From contig FR893362.1 in NCBI GenBank assembly GCA_000433315.1, positions 5,487 through 69,486 of the forward strand: DNA of 64,000 nucleotides. The letters run 5' to 3'. Made by a program: the position numbers and the translations under genes. A model generated the notes under the pieces. That model was not told the origin of the DNA. It worked only from the letters and a program-made list of their open reading frames with translations, and made no database searches. Each line of letters opens with the position of its first letter. Position 1 is the first letter of the stretch. This DNA comes from Firmicutes bacterium CAG:345 (lineage in GTDB: Bacteria; Bacillota_I; Bacilli_A; RFN20; CAG-288). This document shows, piece after piece, positions 9,238-18,020 of the stretch.

Positions 9238-9314
9238 GGGCCTTTAGCTCAGTTGGTTAGAGCGCGCCCCTGATAAGGACGAGGTCGAAGGTCCGAGCCC
9301 TTTAAGGCCCACCA
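9238..9314 (+). tRNA. tRNA-Ile (anticodon GAT)
   Basis: The 77-base cloverleaf has a perfect seven-pair acceptor stem GGGCCTT/AAGGCCC, discriminator A and an encoded CCA. The D arm is GCTC-AGTTGGTTA-GAGC. The anticodon loop CTGATAA gives GAT, so it reads ATC/ATT. Two oddities are visible. The anticodon stem has a C-A mismatch at 29-41 (CGCCC/GGACG). The T loop is TCCGAGC, with C at position 55 where nearly all bacterial elongator tRNAs have T. The gene stands alone, away from rRNA, but has a good promoter and terminator, so it is probably transcribed. Confidence 0.9.
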
Positions 9315-9326
9315 TGTTGCAATATT

Positions 9327-9349
9327 CACCGAGTAATCGGTGTTTTTTT
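9327..9349 (+). terminator. Terminator of the tRNA unit
   Basis: Hairpin CACCGA-GTAA-TCGGTG followed by seven T residues, 12 bases after the tRNA 3' end. Confidence 0.9.
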
Positions 9350-9389
9350 ATGCCATTTTATTTTTATAAAATTATTACAAAAAAATAAC

Positions 9390-9426
9390 ATAAAAAAAGA
9401 GGATATAAATTAATATTTACATCCTC
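9390..9426 (-). terminator. Terminator of the gap-pgk-tpiA operon
   Basis: On the minus strand a 12-pair stem beginning GAGGAT with loop ATTA is followed by seven T residues, just after the tpiA stop. Confidence 0.85.
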
Positions 9427-9436
9427 ATTATTTACA

Positions 9437-10192
9437 TTAAATATTCTTTACTAATTCAATGAAAGATTCAGCTTTTAAGCTAGCTCCACCAACAAGAGCG
9501 CCATCTATATCAGGGCAAGTCATATAACTATGAATGTTATTTGGCTTAACACTGCCACCATAGAGAATACGTACTTTATCAGCAGTTTCTTGATCAAACA
9601 TTTCAGCAACTAAAGATCTAATATATCCGCATACATCTTCAGCAATTTCTTCTGAAGCATTTTTGCCTGTACCAATACTCCATACTGGCTCATATGCTAT
9701 GACAATATTTGAAACATCTTCCTTCTTTAAGTTCATAAGACCAACAATCATTTGTTCTTTGACAACATTTCTTGTTAATCCACCTTCAAATTGAGCTAAT
9801 GTTTCACCAACGCAATAGATTACTTTAACATCATTTTCAAGGCAAGCATGAATTTTTTGATTGCATGTCAATGAGGTTTCATTGGCATAAAGACGTCTTT
9901 CAGAATGTCCTAAAATAGTCCAATTAATTCCCAATTCTTTAATCATTGGAATAGAAACAAAACCAGTAAAAGCACCGCTAGGAGAAAAATGAACATCTTG
10001 GCTAGCAATTATTAAACCGGTATTAGCTTCAGCCATAGTTTGAAGACTTAAAAAGCTTGGTGCAACACCTATTTCAATATTTTTTTCTTTTGCTAAAGTA
10101 ACTGCAGCACCTACTTCTGATGCAAATTTCTTTGTTTCAGAAATAAGATGATTCATCTTCCAGTTACCGAATAAAAACTTTGTTCTTGTCAT
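9437..10192 (-). CDS. tpiA: Triosephosphate isomerase
   Basis: This enzyme interconverts dihydroxyacetone phosphate and glyceraldehyde 3-phosphate in glycolysis. The 251-residue TIM barrel has the substrate-binding GNWKMN (Asn10, Lys12), the electrophilic His96 in LGHSERR, the catalytic base Glu168 in AYEPVW, the mobile loop 6 IGTGKNAS, and the phosphate-binding YGGSV. It is the last gene of gap-pgk-tpiA and starts two bases after the pgk stop, so it is translationally coupled. The operon ends at a strong hairpin just downstream. Confidence 0.98.
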   Translation of the reverse strand: MTRTKFLFGNWKMNHLISETKKFASEVGAAVTLAKEKNIEIGVAPSFLSLQTMAEANTGLIIASQDVHFSPSGAFTGFVSIPMIKELGINWTILGHSERRLYANETSLTCNQKIHACLENDVKVIYCVGETLAQFEGGLTRNVVKEQMIVGLMNLKKEDVSNIVIAYEPVWSIGTGKNASEEIAEDVCGYIRSLVAEMFDQETADKVRILYGGSVKPNNIHSYMTCPDIDGALVGGASLKAESFIELVKNI

Positions 10193-10194
10193 GA

Positions 10195-11409
10195 TTATTT
10201 GTCTTCAATAACATCAATGCCAGGAAGATGACCATCATTTTCAATCATCTCTAAGGAAGCACCGCCACCTGTGGAAACATGGGAGAAAGAATCTTTATAT
10301 CCGAATTGTTTTGCTGCTGCGGCAGAATCGCCTCCACCGATAACAGAGAAACAATGATCATTTTCTGCAATAGCTTTACAAACAGAAATTGTACCAGCTT
10401 GATATTCTTCTTTTTCAAAGACACCAGCAGGACCATTCCAGAAAATTGTATTGGCTTTTTGAATTTCATCATGGAATAAAACACGTGTTTTTGGACCAAT
10501 ATCCATTCCCATGAATCCATCTGGAACATCAAGGCCATCAATAGTTTGAATTAAATTTGCATTATCAAAGTCATCAGAAACAATGATATCTACAGGAAGA
10601 AGAATTTTTCCATGGCCTTCTTCTAAGCATTTACGAGCATAATCAACTTGATTATCTTCAACAGGACTTGTACCAACTGTATGTCCTAAAGCTTTTAAGA
10701 AAGTATAGCTCATTGCACCACAAATAATAACTTTATCGCACTTTTTCAAAAGACTATCAATAACTTTGATTTTATCAGAAACTTTAAGTCCACCAAGAAT
10801 AGCTAAATATGGACGATCTGTTGGATTTACAACTTTACCTAAAGAAACGACTTCTTTTTCAACAAGGTAGCCAACAGCAGTAGGTTTGCCTTCTGCCTTT
10901 AAAAGTTCTGGAACACCATATGTAGAGCAGTGGGCACGATGAGCACTACCAAAAGCATCCATGACAAATGCATCAGCTAAACTTGCCCAAATCTTACTGA
11001 GTTCAGGATCATTTTTTGATTCACCTTTTTCATAACGAGTGTTTTGAACAACCAAAACATCACCATTATTTAAAGAATCTACCATAGAAGTCAATTGTTC
11101 ACCACGTGTAACAGGGCAAAATTTAACTTCTTTACCAAGTAATTCACCTAAACGAACAGCAATAGGAGCCATATTGTTTTTCTTTTTAAGAGCTTCTATT
11201 TCTTCTGGAGTCTTCTTATAATCAATTTTTCCAAGGTGACTCATTAAAATAACTTTGGCACCTTTAGAAATCAATTCTTTAATTGTAGGTAATGCAGCGA
11301 CAATACGATTATCATCGCGAATTGCGCCATCTTTAAGTGGGACGTTGAAATCACAACGGACTAAAACGCGCTTGCCTTCAACTTGTAAGTCTTTAACGTG
11401 TTGTTTCAT
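10195..11409 (-). CDS. pgk: Phosphoglycerate kinase
   Basis: This glycolytic kinase makes ATP and 3-phosphoglycerate from 1,3-bisphosphoglycerate. The 404-residue protein shows the N-domain substrate motifs RVLVRCDFNVPL and LMSHLGK, and the C-domain nucleotide loop GGGDSAAA near the end with STGGGASLE. The usual GRP after the SHLG motif is replaced by GKI, a minor family variation. It lies between gapA and tpiA. A hairpin in the gap-pgk spacer may set the relative mRNA levels of the two genes. Confidence 0.98.
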   Translation of the reverse strand: MKQHVKDLQVEGKRVLVRCDFNVPLKDGAIRDDNRIVAALPTIKELISKGAKVILMSHLGKIDYKKTPEEIEALKKKNNMAPIAVRLGELLGKEVKFCPVTRGEQLTSMVDSLNNGDVLVVQNTRYEKGESKNDPELSKIWASLADAFVMDAFGSAHRAHCSTYGVPELLKAEGKPTAVGYLVEKEVVSLGKVVNPTDRPYLAILGGLKVSDKIKVIDSLLKKCDKVIICGAMSYTFLKALGHTVGTSPVEDNQVDYARKCLEEGHGKILLPVDIIVSDDFDNANLIQTIDGLDVPDGFMGMDIGPKTRVLFHDEIQKANTIFWNGPAGVFEKEEYQAGTISVCKAIAENDHCFSVIGGGDSAAAAKQFGYKDSFSHVSTGGGASLEMIENDGHLPGIDVIEDK

Positions 11410-11453
11410 TAATTTTATTAATTCTCCTTTTTATTTTCCTTTTATTATTAAAA

Positions 11454-11477
11454 TACGGCACCGAAAATGGTGCCGTA
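11454..11477 (-). terminator. Intra-operon hairpin between gapA and pgk
   Basis: A nine-pair GC-rich stem TACGGCACC/GGTGCCGTA with a six-base loop lies between the gapA stop and pgk. The minus-strand tail (TTTTAATAATAAAAGG) is only weakly T-rich. It is therefore probably a partial terminator or an mRNA-stabilising end for gapA rather than a full stop. Confidence 0.6.
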
Positions 11478-11495
11478 AGATTTTAAAAGATTAAA

Positions 11496-12524
11496 TTATT
11501 TAACACCGAGGATGTGAGCGTAGTGCTTAGCAAGACGGACATATTGGCATGTATAAGAATATTCATTATCATACCAAGATATGACCTTGACATATTGTTT
11601 GCCTTCTGGGTTAGTGAAGACCTTTGTACCAGTAGCATCAAAGATGGAACCAGCTGTTGCACCGATGATATCACGGGAAACGATTGGATCTTCAGTATAA
11701 TCGAGAACGCCTTTTAATGAGCCTTCAGCAGCTTCTTTCATTGCAGCATTGATTTCTTCAGCTGTAACTTCTTTACCGAGAGTTAAAGAAAGATCAACTA
11801 AGGAACCATCAAGAACTGGAACACGGATAGCTCCACCTTGGAGACGACCCTTGAGTTCAGGAATGACAAGATAAATAGCTTTTGCAGCACCTGTTGAACT
11901 TGGGACAATATTTTGTGCACAAGCTCTACCACGACGGAAATCTTTTTCCTTAACTAAGTCAAGAGAAGTTTGATCGTTAGTATAAGCATGAACTGTTGTC
12001 ATGAATCCACCTTCGATACCAAATTTATCTTGCAATACACGGCAAACAGGGCCTAAGCAGTTTGTTGTGCAAGAAGCGCCAGAAATAACCTTCATATCTG
12101 CAGTCAAATCTTTATCATTGACACCATAGACAAATGTTGGAGTTTCTTTATCAGCTGGAGCAGAGATGACAACACCTTTAGCGCCACCAACTTCAACATG
12201 TACTTTAGCATCGTTATAACCTTTGAAACGACCTGTGCATTCTAATACAATATCAACACCATAATCAGACCATTTAATGAGGTTTGGATCTTTTTGACCA
12301 ATAACTGGAATCTTCTTTCCATCAAAGACAATATTGTTGTCTTCATAAGATACTTCGTGGCCCTTTAAAACACCTTGAGCAGAGTCATATTTGAGAAGGT
12401 AAGCTAAGTTAGCAGCAGAAGATAAATCGTTAATAGCGACAACTTCCATTCCTTCATCGATAGCACGGCGGAAAGCAAGACGGCCGATACGTCCAAATCC
12501 ATTGATTGCAAGTTTAATAGACAT
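11496..12524 (-). CDS. gapA: Glyceraldehyde-3-phosphate dehydrogenase
   Basis: This enzyme oxidises glyceraldehyde 3-phosphate with NAD+ and phosphate. The 342-residue protein has the Rossmann start INGFGRIGRLAFR, Asp33 in AINDL (the usual mark of NAD rather than NADP preference), and the catalytic Cys152 in SGASCTTNC. The C-terminal SWYDNEYSYTCQ motif is present. Nothing suggests a gluconeogenic GapB form. It is the first gene of the gap-pgk-tpiA operon and has a good promoter, with a perfect cre site just upstream of the -35 box. Confidence 0.98.
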   Translation of the reverse strand: MSIKLAINGFGRIGRLAFRRAIDEGMEVVAINDLSSAANLAYLLKYDSAQGVLKGHEVSYEDNNIVFDGKKIPVIGQKDPNLIKWSDYGVDIVLECTGRFKGYNDAKVHVEVGGAKGVVISAPADKETPTFVYGVNDKDLTADMKVISGASCTTNCLGPVCRVLQDKFGIEGGFMTTVHAYTNDQTSLDLVKEKDFRRGRACAQNIVPSSTGAAKAIYLVIPELKGRLQGGAIRVPVLDGSLVDLSLTLGKEVTAEEINAAMKEAAEGSLKGVLDYTEDPIVSRDIIGATAGSIFDATGTKVFTNPEGKQYVKVISWYDNEYSYTCQYVRLAKHYAHILGVK

Positions 12525-12553
12525 TATTAAGTCCTCCTTATTTTTGCAATTTG

Positions 12554-12582
12554 ATTATATATTTACCAGCAATTTACTGCAA
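12554..12582 (-). promoter_or_regulatory. Promoter of gap-pgk-tpiA
   Basis: On the minus strand TTGCAG and TATAAT are separated by 17 bases. The ATG lies about 24 bases downstream of the expected start site after a strong AAGGAGG site. Confidence 0.75.
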
Positions 12583-12595
12583 GTGTAAGGGCTTT

Positions 12596-12609
12596 TGAAA
12601 CCGCTTACA
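12596..12609. promoter_or_regulatory. CcpA cre site upstream of gapA
   Basis: TGAAACCGCTTACA matches TGWAANCGNTNWCA at every position. Its centre lies about 55 bases upstream of the predicted gapA start site, just outside the -35 box. That position is typical for CcpA activation (as at Bacillus ackA), not repression. It could also affect the divergent clpP promoter. Confidence 0.7.
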
Positions 12610-12660
12610 TACGCTTATTCGCTCGCATTGCACGCGCATTTGCATATTAATAAAGCCTAT

Positions 12661-12690
12661 TTGCGATAAATGCGCACCGACAATTATAGT
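12661..12690 (+). promoter_or_regulatory. Possible clpP promoter
   Basis: TTGCGA and TATAGT with an 18-base spacer place a start site about 50 bases before the clpP ATG. A second TATAAT at 12721 lies too close to the ribosome binding site to serve this start. No CtsR-type heptamer operator was recognised. Confidence 0.4.
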
Positions 12691-12745
12691 ATTTAAACCG
12701 TTAAAAATTTCCATATTGCATATAATTAAAATATGGAGGAATCTT

Positions 12746-13318
12746 ATGCCAATAATACCTGCAATTACAATTAAAAATTACGAAGGACAAACTTCATATG
12801 ATCTTTTTTCACTTCTATTAAAAGAAAGAATAATAATTATTTCTGGAGAGATTACCGATCAACTTTCAGAAATAATAACAGCCGAACTTCTATATCTTGA
12901 AGCCGAGGACCAAGAATCACCTATAACAATTTATATAAATAGTCCTGGTGGATCTGTCACTGCTGGAATGGCAGTATATGATATTATAAAATCATTAAAA
13001 GTAGAAGTAAAAACCATCGCATTTGGATTAGCAGCTAGTATGGGAGCTTTTTTATTATCCTCTGGTACCAAAGGTCAAAGATATGCATATAAACATACTG
13101 AAATAATGATTCATCAACCATTAGGTCAAACTCAAGGACAAGTAACTGATTTAAAAATAATGACTGAGAGATTATTAAAAATAAAAGAAACACTTAACAA
13201 AATATTATCCGATAATACCGGAAAAGATTATCAAACAATTGTAAATGACACTGAAAGGGATAATTTCTTCACTGCTATGGAAGCAAAAAAATATGGCCTT
13301 ATCGACCATATTCTTTAA
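12746..13318 (+). CDS. clpP: ClpP protease proteolytic subunit
   Basis: ClpP forms the barrel of the ATP-dependent Clp protease in the cytosol. I start it at 12746, which has the site TGGAGGA and gives 190 residues. With this start the catalytic triad falls at Ser98 (LAASMG), His123 (IMIHQPLG) and Asp172 (ERDNFF), the usual family numbering. An upstream in-frame start at 12716 would overlap the promoter region and adds residues without family support. The gene is divergent from gapA and convergent with ffh, with one base between the two stops and no terminator visible. Confidence 0.97.
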   Translation: MPIIPAITIKNYEGQTSYDLFSLLLKERIIIISGEITDQLSEIITAELLYLEAEDQESPITIYINSPGGSVTAGMAVYDIIKSLKVEVKTIAFGLAASMGAFLLSSGTKGQRYAYKHTEIMIHQPLGQTQGQVTDLKIMTERLLKIKETLNKILSDNTGKDYQTIVNDTERDNFFTAMEAKKYGLIDHIL

Positions 13319-13319
13319 T

Positions 13320-14672
13320 TTATTTCTTATTCATTGATTTCATCATCTCATTTATCATATTTGGATTTCTTTTCATCATTCCTGATACTTGAGACATTTG
13401 TTTTTTCATTTTATCGAAACGATCAAGAATTCGATTGACATCTGTAGAAGTAGTTCCCGATCCTTCAGCTATACGGATCTTACGCGAATTTTTAATAATT
13501 TCTGGCTTTTTTCTTTCCTGCAAAGTCATAGAATTAATTATTGTTTCTGTCTTTTTTAATTCTTTTTCCAATTTATTAGAGTCATCTTCCGAAATTTTCG
13601 GCATTCCTGGAAGCATTTTTAAAATACCTCCAAATGATCCTAATTTTTTCATTTGTTTCATCAAATTTAACATATCATTCAAATCAAACAAGCCATTAGC
13701 AATTCTCTTACTTGTTTTCATTGTGACTTCTTCATCGATGTTTTCTTGAACATTTTCAATAAGAGACAAAACATCTCCCATACCAATGATACGATCAGCC
13801 ATACGATCCGGATGGAAAACTTCAAGATCTGAAACCTTTTCACCAACACCAGCAAATTTAATTGGAATATTTGTTAAATGCTTAATTGATAAAGCTGCAC
13901 CACCACGAGAATCACCATCAAGTTTAGACATTACTAATCCAGTAATATGAAGCTTTGAATTAAAAGTTGTAGCGACATTTACAGCATCCTGACCAGACAT
14001 TGCATCAACTAAAAGAATAGTCTCAGTAATATTGACATTTTTTTCAATATCTTGTAATTCTTGCATCAATACTTCATCAATTTGTAAACGACCTGCAGTA
14101 TCGATAATAACAACATCATTTTTATTAGCTAAAGCTTGATTATAAGCGTTTTTAGCGATAATAGGAGGCAAAGTCCCAGTTCTATCAACATAGACATCAA
14201 CTCCTATTTGCTTCGCTAAAATTTCAAGTTGATCTATAGCAGCTGGACGATAAATATCAGCAGCAACAAGCAAAGGTTTCTTTGCATTTTTTCGTTTTAA
14301 TAAATTTGCTAATTTTGCTGCAGTTGTCGTTTTACCTGTACCTTGTAAACCAACAAGCATAATTACAGTTGGCTTTCCAACAGCAAATTTTAAATCTGTA
14401 TCTCCGCTTCCTAAAAGTTCTGCTAGTTCATCTCTAACAATTTTAACAAACATTTCTCCAGGGGATAATTTTGTTAAAACTTTTTGACCAATTGCTTTTT
14501 CTTTAACATTTCCAACAAATTCTTTAACAACTTTATAATTGACATCAGCTTCAAGAAGAGCTAAGCGAACTTCTCTAAGCATTTCATCCATATTGCTTTC
14601 AGTAATATGGGCTTGGCCTCGCATTTTTTTAAAAATGCTCTGCATTCTTTCTGTAAGTGATTCAAATGCCAT
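13320..14672 (-). CDS. ffh: Signal recognition particle protein Ffh
   Basis: Ffh binds the 4.5S/scRNA and signal sequences and brings ribosomes to FtsY at the membrane. The 450-residue protein has the N domain, the SRP GTPase G domain with GLQGTGKTTTAAKL, the insertion-box region DIYRPAA, DTAGR and TKLDG-like SKLDGDSRGG, and a methionine-rich M domain at about 300-450 (many Met in the last 60 residues). It follows ylxM with an 11-base overlap, the standard arrangement in Firmicutes. Confidence 0.97.
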   Translation of the reverse strand: MAFESLTERMQSIFKKMRGQAHITESNMDEMLREVRLALLEADVNYKVVKEFVGNVKEKAIGQKVLTKLSPGEMFVKIVRDELAELLGSGDTDLKFAVGKPTVIMLVGLQGTGKTTTAAKLANLLKRKNAKKPLLVAADIYRPAAIDQLEILAKQIGVDVYVDRTGTLPPIIAKNAYNQALANKNDVVIIDTAGRLQIDEVLMQELQDIEKNVNITETILLVDAMSGQDAVNVATTFNSKLHITGLVMSKLDGDSRGGAALSIKHLTNIPIKFAGVGEKVSDLEVFHPDRMADRIIGMGDVLSLIENVQENIDEEVTMKTSKRIANGLFDLNDMLNLMKQMKKLGSFGGILKMLPGMPKISEDDSNKLEKELKKTETIINSMTLQERKKPEIIKNSRKIRIAEGSGTTSTDVNRILDRFDKMKKQMSQVSGMMKRNPNMINEMMKSMNKK

Positions 14673-14979
14673 CTGTCAATACCTCCTTTATTTTTTCTTC
14701 AATATCTTTTGAAATATTATTTTCACTCAAAATTTGTAATATCTTCTTTTCTTTATAAACACATCTTAATTTTGTCTCATATTCTTTAAGCTTTTCTAAA
14801 GATTTCTTTAAAGTATCATATACTGCACTTTTAGAAATATTATGATTCTCAGCAATTTCCGAAAGGGACAAATCTTCATTAAAATACTCATCAAGTATCA
14901 TTTTCTGTTTATCAGTCAATAATATACTATATTGATCAACTAATAATAAATACTGATTTTTATTTTCTAAATCTTCCAT
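14662..14979 (-). CDS. ylxM: YlxM family SRP-associated helix-turn-helix protein
   Basis: This 105-residue helical protein has a sigma-70 region 4-like helix-turn-helix (LSLSEIAENHNISKSAVYDTLKKSLEKL at about 50-78). It belongs to the YlxM/p13 family encoded directly upstream of ffh in many Gram-positive bacteria, where it modulates the SRP GTPase or scRNA binding. It overlaps ffh by 11 bases. Its identity rests on length, motif and position. Confidence 0.9.
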   Translation of the reverse strand: MEDLENKNQYLLLVDQYSILLTDKQKMILDEYFNEDLSLSEIAENHNISKSAVYDTLKKSLEKLKEYETKLRCVYKEKKILQILSENNISKDIEEKIKEVLTDGI

Positions 14980-14980
14980 T

Positions 14981-15232
14981 TCAAATAAGCTCTATTATAC
15001 AAGTGCAAACCAATAATACAGCAAGTATTATTCCACCCAGTCTATAAAAATCTTGTGTTTTATAAAATACTTTTCTCTTTTCTTTTGGAAGCGTTAAAAA
15101 GGCATAAACAAATGAAATAACAAAAGAAATTATCATATTAATTAATACACTTGAAGCAATAAATTGCGATAAAAGAAAAGTCAGTCCAAAATCTAATGCT
15201 AATACAAGAAATAACATTATAAAAAAATTCAT
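14981..15232 (-). CDS. Small membrane protein of unknown function
   Basis: This 83-residue hydrophobic protein has three probable membrane segments (about 3-22, 26-48 and 65-82) separated by a short basic loop PKEKRKV. I recognise no family. It sits between ftsY and ylxM, overlapping ftsY by four bases and lying one base before ylxM. It is therefore made with the membrane-targeting machinery, but a role there is only a guess. Confidence 0.7.
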   Translation of the reverse strand: MNFFIMLFLVLALDFGLTFLLSQFIASSVLINMIISFVISFVYAFLTLPKEKRKVFYKTQDFYRLGGIILAVLLVCTCIIELI

Positions 15233-16215
15233 TCTTCTTCTCCTATTAGCAAACCATATAAATAATTATCTAAATCAAATTCTTGAAGATCATCAAATTT
15301 TTCACCCAATCCTATAAAACGCACAGGGACACCAATTTCATCTCTTATCGCTAGAATAATACCACCTTTACCTGTTCCATCCATTTTAGAAATTATAACA
15401 CCAGTTAAATCAGTGCATTCTTTAAAAACTTTGGCTTGAACTACACCATTTTGGCCTGTATTAGCATCTATAACTAAAAACACTTCATGTGGTGCATCTG
15501 GAATTATTTTTTGAATAACCTTTTTCATTTTTCGAAGTTCATCCATCAAATAACTTTTATTTTGCAATCTTCCAGCAGTATCAACAATAACTAAATCATA
15601 ATTATCCTGAGTAGCTTTTTTTATACCATCATAAACAACACTTGCAGGATCAGAGCCCTCTGGTCCTCTCACAAGCTGACAATTCAATCTGTCTGCCCAA
15701 ACTTGTAACTGTTCAACTGCAGCTGCTCTAAAAGTGTCACCTGCAATCAATAGAACTTTTTTTCCACGATCTTGATATCTTTTTGTAAGTTTAGCGATAG
15801 TTGTAGTTTTACCAGAGCCATTTACTCCAACCATCATCAATACTGTTGGTCCATTTTCTTTAAATTGAATATCTGTTCTTGTTTCTTCACCACGATTAAC
15901 ATAAGAAATAAACATCTTATCAACCAAAAGTTCATTAATTTTAGCTGGATCATCAATATGTTCCATTGCTGCTTCTTTTTCTGTTTCAGAAATTATTTCT
16001 GAAGTCAATCGTACACCAACATCAGCTTCGATTAATATTTCTTCTAATTCATCAAAATATTCAGAATTAATTTTGACATATTTTTTTGCTAAAGAATTCA
16101 ATTTTGAAGAAAAATTTTTCCTTGATTTATCAAGCCCTGCAACATATTTTTCTCTTATTTCTTCTTGTTCTTTTTTGCCTTTAAATTTTTCTTTTAAATA
16201 TTTGAATAATCCCAT
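15229..16215 (-). CDS. ftsY: Signal recognition particle receptor FtsY
   Basis: FtsY is the membrane-associated SRP receptor GTPase. The 328-residue protein has a short basic N-terminus instead of the long acidic A domain of E. coli. It then has the N domain and a G domain with GVNGSGKTTTIAKL, the insertion box around DTFRAAAVEQLQVW, DTAGR and SKMDGTGKGG. It starts within the rnc stop (TAATG) and so is translationally coupled to it. Confidence 0.97.
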   Translation of the reverse strand: MGLFKYLKEKFKGKKEQEEIREKYVAGLDKSRKNFSSKLNSLAKKYVKINSEYFDELEEILIEADVGVRLTSEIISETEKEAAMEHIDDPAKINELLVDKMFISYVNRGEETRTDIQFKENGPTVLMMVGVNGSGKTTTIAKLTKRYQDRGKKVLLIAGDTFRAAAVEQLQVWADRLNCQLVRGPEGSDPASVVYDGIKKATQDNYDLVIVDTAGRLQNKSYLMDELRKMKKVIQKIIPDAPHEVFLVIDANTGQNGVVQAKVFKECTDLTGVIISKMDGTGKGGIILAIRDEIGVPVRFIGLGEKFDDLQEFDLDNYLYGLLIGEEE

Positions 16216-16898
16216 TAGTTCACCTTTCTTGTCAATGCATCACCAGCAGCCTCTTGTTGTGCTATTTTTTTATTTGTGCCTTCACCAACGCCAAGAATAA
16301 CGCCATCATAAATAACTGCAACTTTATAATGTTTCTTTTGTGCATTTCCTTTTTCTTCAATTACTTTATACTCTATTTTACCATGTCCTTGACTCTGTAA
16401 TAATTCTTGAAGTCTTGTTTTATTATCCGTGATATTTTCTTCTGTAACATTATCGAATTGTGGCAAAAACAAATCAGATATAAACTTATAAACATATTCA
16501 TAATTATGATCCAAATACATAGCCCCTAAAAAAGCTTCAAACATATCTTCTTTTAATTTATTTCTATCTAAAGAATTATTTTGTTCACCATTAGACAAAC
16601 GTGCAAACCTTAAAATATCTAATTTATCAGCTAATTTTGCAAGAAAAGCACCATTGACAAAATAAGAACGCAATTTTGATAAAGTTCCAGAACGACTATT
16701 AGGAAAATGTTTATATAAAAGGTCAGCGAGAACAATATCTAGTACACTATCACCTATAAATTCTAGTCTATCATAATCATTTTTAGCATCTGGATGTTCA
16801 TTGATATAAGAAATATGAGTTAAAGCTGCACTATAAAGATTAATATTATTATAAGAAACACCTATATCTTCAAAAAATTTTATAAATTTTCTATTCAT
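16215..16898 (-). CDS. rnc: Ribonuclease III
   Basis: RNase III cleaves double-stranded RNA in rRNA processing and mRNA turnover. The nuclease domain carries the signature YDRLEFIGDSVLDIVL (about residues 36-51) and the second catalytic acidic residues in EDMFEAFLGAMYLD. The C-terminal double-stranded-RNA-binding domain is at about 150-225. I prefer the ATG at 16898 (RBS AAGAG, 227 residues, overlapping plsX by 8 bases) to an upstream ATG at 16919 that has no ribosome binding site. It lies between plsX and ftsY; acpP and smc, common neighbours elsewhere, are absent. Confidence 0.96.
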   Translation of the reverse strand: MNRKFIKFFEDIGVSYNNINLYSAALTHISYINEHPDAKNDYDRLEFIGDSVLDIVLADLLYKHFPNSRSGTLSKLRSYFVNGAFLAKLADKLDILRFARLSNGEQNNSLDRNKLKEDMFEAFLGAMYLDHNYEYVYKFISDLFLPQFDNVTEENITDNKTRLQELLQSQGHGKIEYKVIEEKGNAQKKHYKVAVIYDGVILGVGEGTNKKIAQQEAAGDALTRKVN

Positions 16899-17874
16899 GA
16901 AACTCTTTTTTAATTGCATCGACCATATGATTTTTGCACATTTTATAAGCCATAATTAAAGCATGTTCAAAAGCATATCCGTCAGAATTGCCATGTGCTT
17001 TAACAGCTACTTTATTCAATCCCAATGCAATCGCACCTCCAACTTTTTTATAATTCATTATTTCTTTCATATGTTTAAAACCACGGCGGGCAAGTAAATA
17101 TCCAATTTTTGAAAAAATATTCTCGCTAAAAGCATTTTTTATAAGCATATTCATATTAGATGCCATTCCTTCGCTAGCTTTAAGATAAATATTTCCAGGA
17201 AATCCAGCAGAAACTACAACATCTCTTTTTCCATCCATAACATATCTTGCTTCAACATTTCCTTGAAAATTAATCGATGAATCTTCTTTTAATAATTTAT
17301 ATGCGCCTTTTACATAATCAGGTCCTTTTCCTTCTTCAGCACCATTATTTAGAAGATAAACACTAGGATTTTCAATATTCCACATTGTACTAGAATAAAT
17401 TTTACCTAATTTTGCAAAGCAAGCCAATTCCTCCGCCGTATTTTCATTAGAAGCACCAATATCTAATATAGCAACATATTTTCCTTTTTTTACTGTTAAA
17501 AAAGGAGCGCAAAGTCCAGCGCGTAAGACACCTTCAACATTTTTTACAATCAATGTAGTCAAAGTTAAAAAGCCTCCTGTGCTTCCAGCAGAAACTACGC
17601 CATCCAAATCTTCATCAACTGTACATTGAACAGCTTTCATCATAGATGAATTTTTCATTCTCAACACTTTAAGAGCTCCAACTTCCATAGGGACTATCTC
17701 CTCAGTGCCATGAATAATAACATTTTCTTCAGTAAAACTCTCTTTTAAAATATTTTCATCTCCAAAAAGATGAAGTTCCACATCATCATAATCTTTTAAA
17801 AGAGCTTTTACACCAGGAATTAATCCTGTTGGTCCAAGATCAGAACCCATCATATCAATAGCTAATCTTACCAT
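16891..17874 (-). CDS. plsX: Phosphate acyltransferase PlsX
   Basis: PlsX makes acyl-phosphate from acyl-ACP, the acyl donor for PlsY in phosphatidic acid synthesis. The 327-residue protein starts MVRLAIDMMGSDLGP, has the family loop VSAGSTGGFL, and ends in the usual helical region. It is the first gene of the plsX-rnc-ftsY-ylxM-ffh unit, so lipid synthesis and membrane protein targeting are co-transcribed. No FapR gene or operator was recognised in the 147-base upstream gap. Confidence 0.95.
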   Translation of the reverse strand: MVRLAIDMMGSDLGPTGLIPGVKALLKDYDDVELHLFGDENILKESFTEENVIIHGTEEIVPMEVGALKVLRMKNSSMMKAVQCTVDEDLDGVVSAGSTGGFLTLTTLIVKNVEGVLRAGLCAPFLTVKKGKYVAILDIGASNENTAEELACFAKLGKIYSSTMWNIENPSVYLLNNGAEEGKGPDYVKGAYKLLKEDSSINFQGNVEARYVMDGKRDVVVSAGFPGNIYLKASEGMASNMNMLIKNAFSENIFSKIGYLLARRGFKHMKEIMNYKKVGGAIALGLNKVAVKAHGNSDGYAFEHALIMAYKMCKNHMVDAIKKEFHE

Positions 17875-18020
17875 AATATCTACCTCATTTACCTTAAGTA
17901 TATTATCATTAAATTAAAAATTTTTAAACTGCATTACAAAATAAAATCATTTATTAAATAAAAATGAATATAAAATATAAAAGCAAACATAATAACTTTG
18001 GTTGAATAGAAAGGACAAAT

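Noticed and set aside
11255..11494. Plus-strand frame over the pgk start
   Set aside because: It is antisense to pgk and the gapA-pgk spacer with no supporting signals.
12693..12706. TTAAACCGTTAAAA as a further cre site
   Set aside because: It lacks the conserved G at position 2 and the C at position 13, so it is only a weak palindrome in AT-rich DNA.
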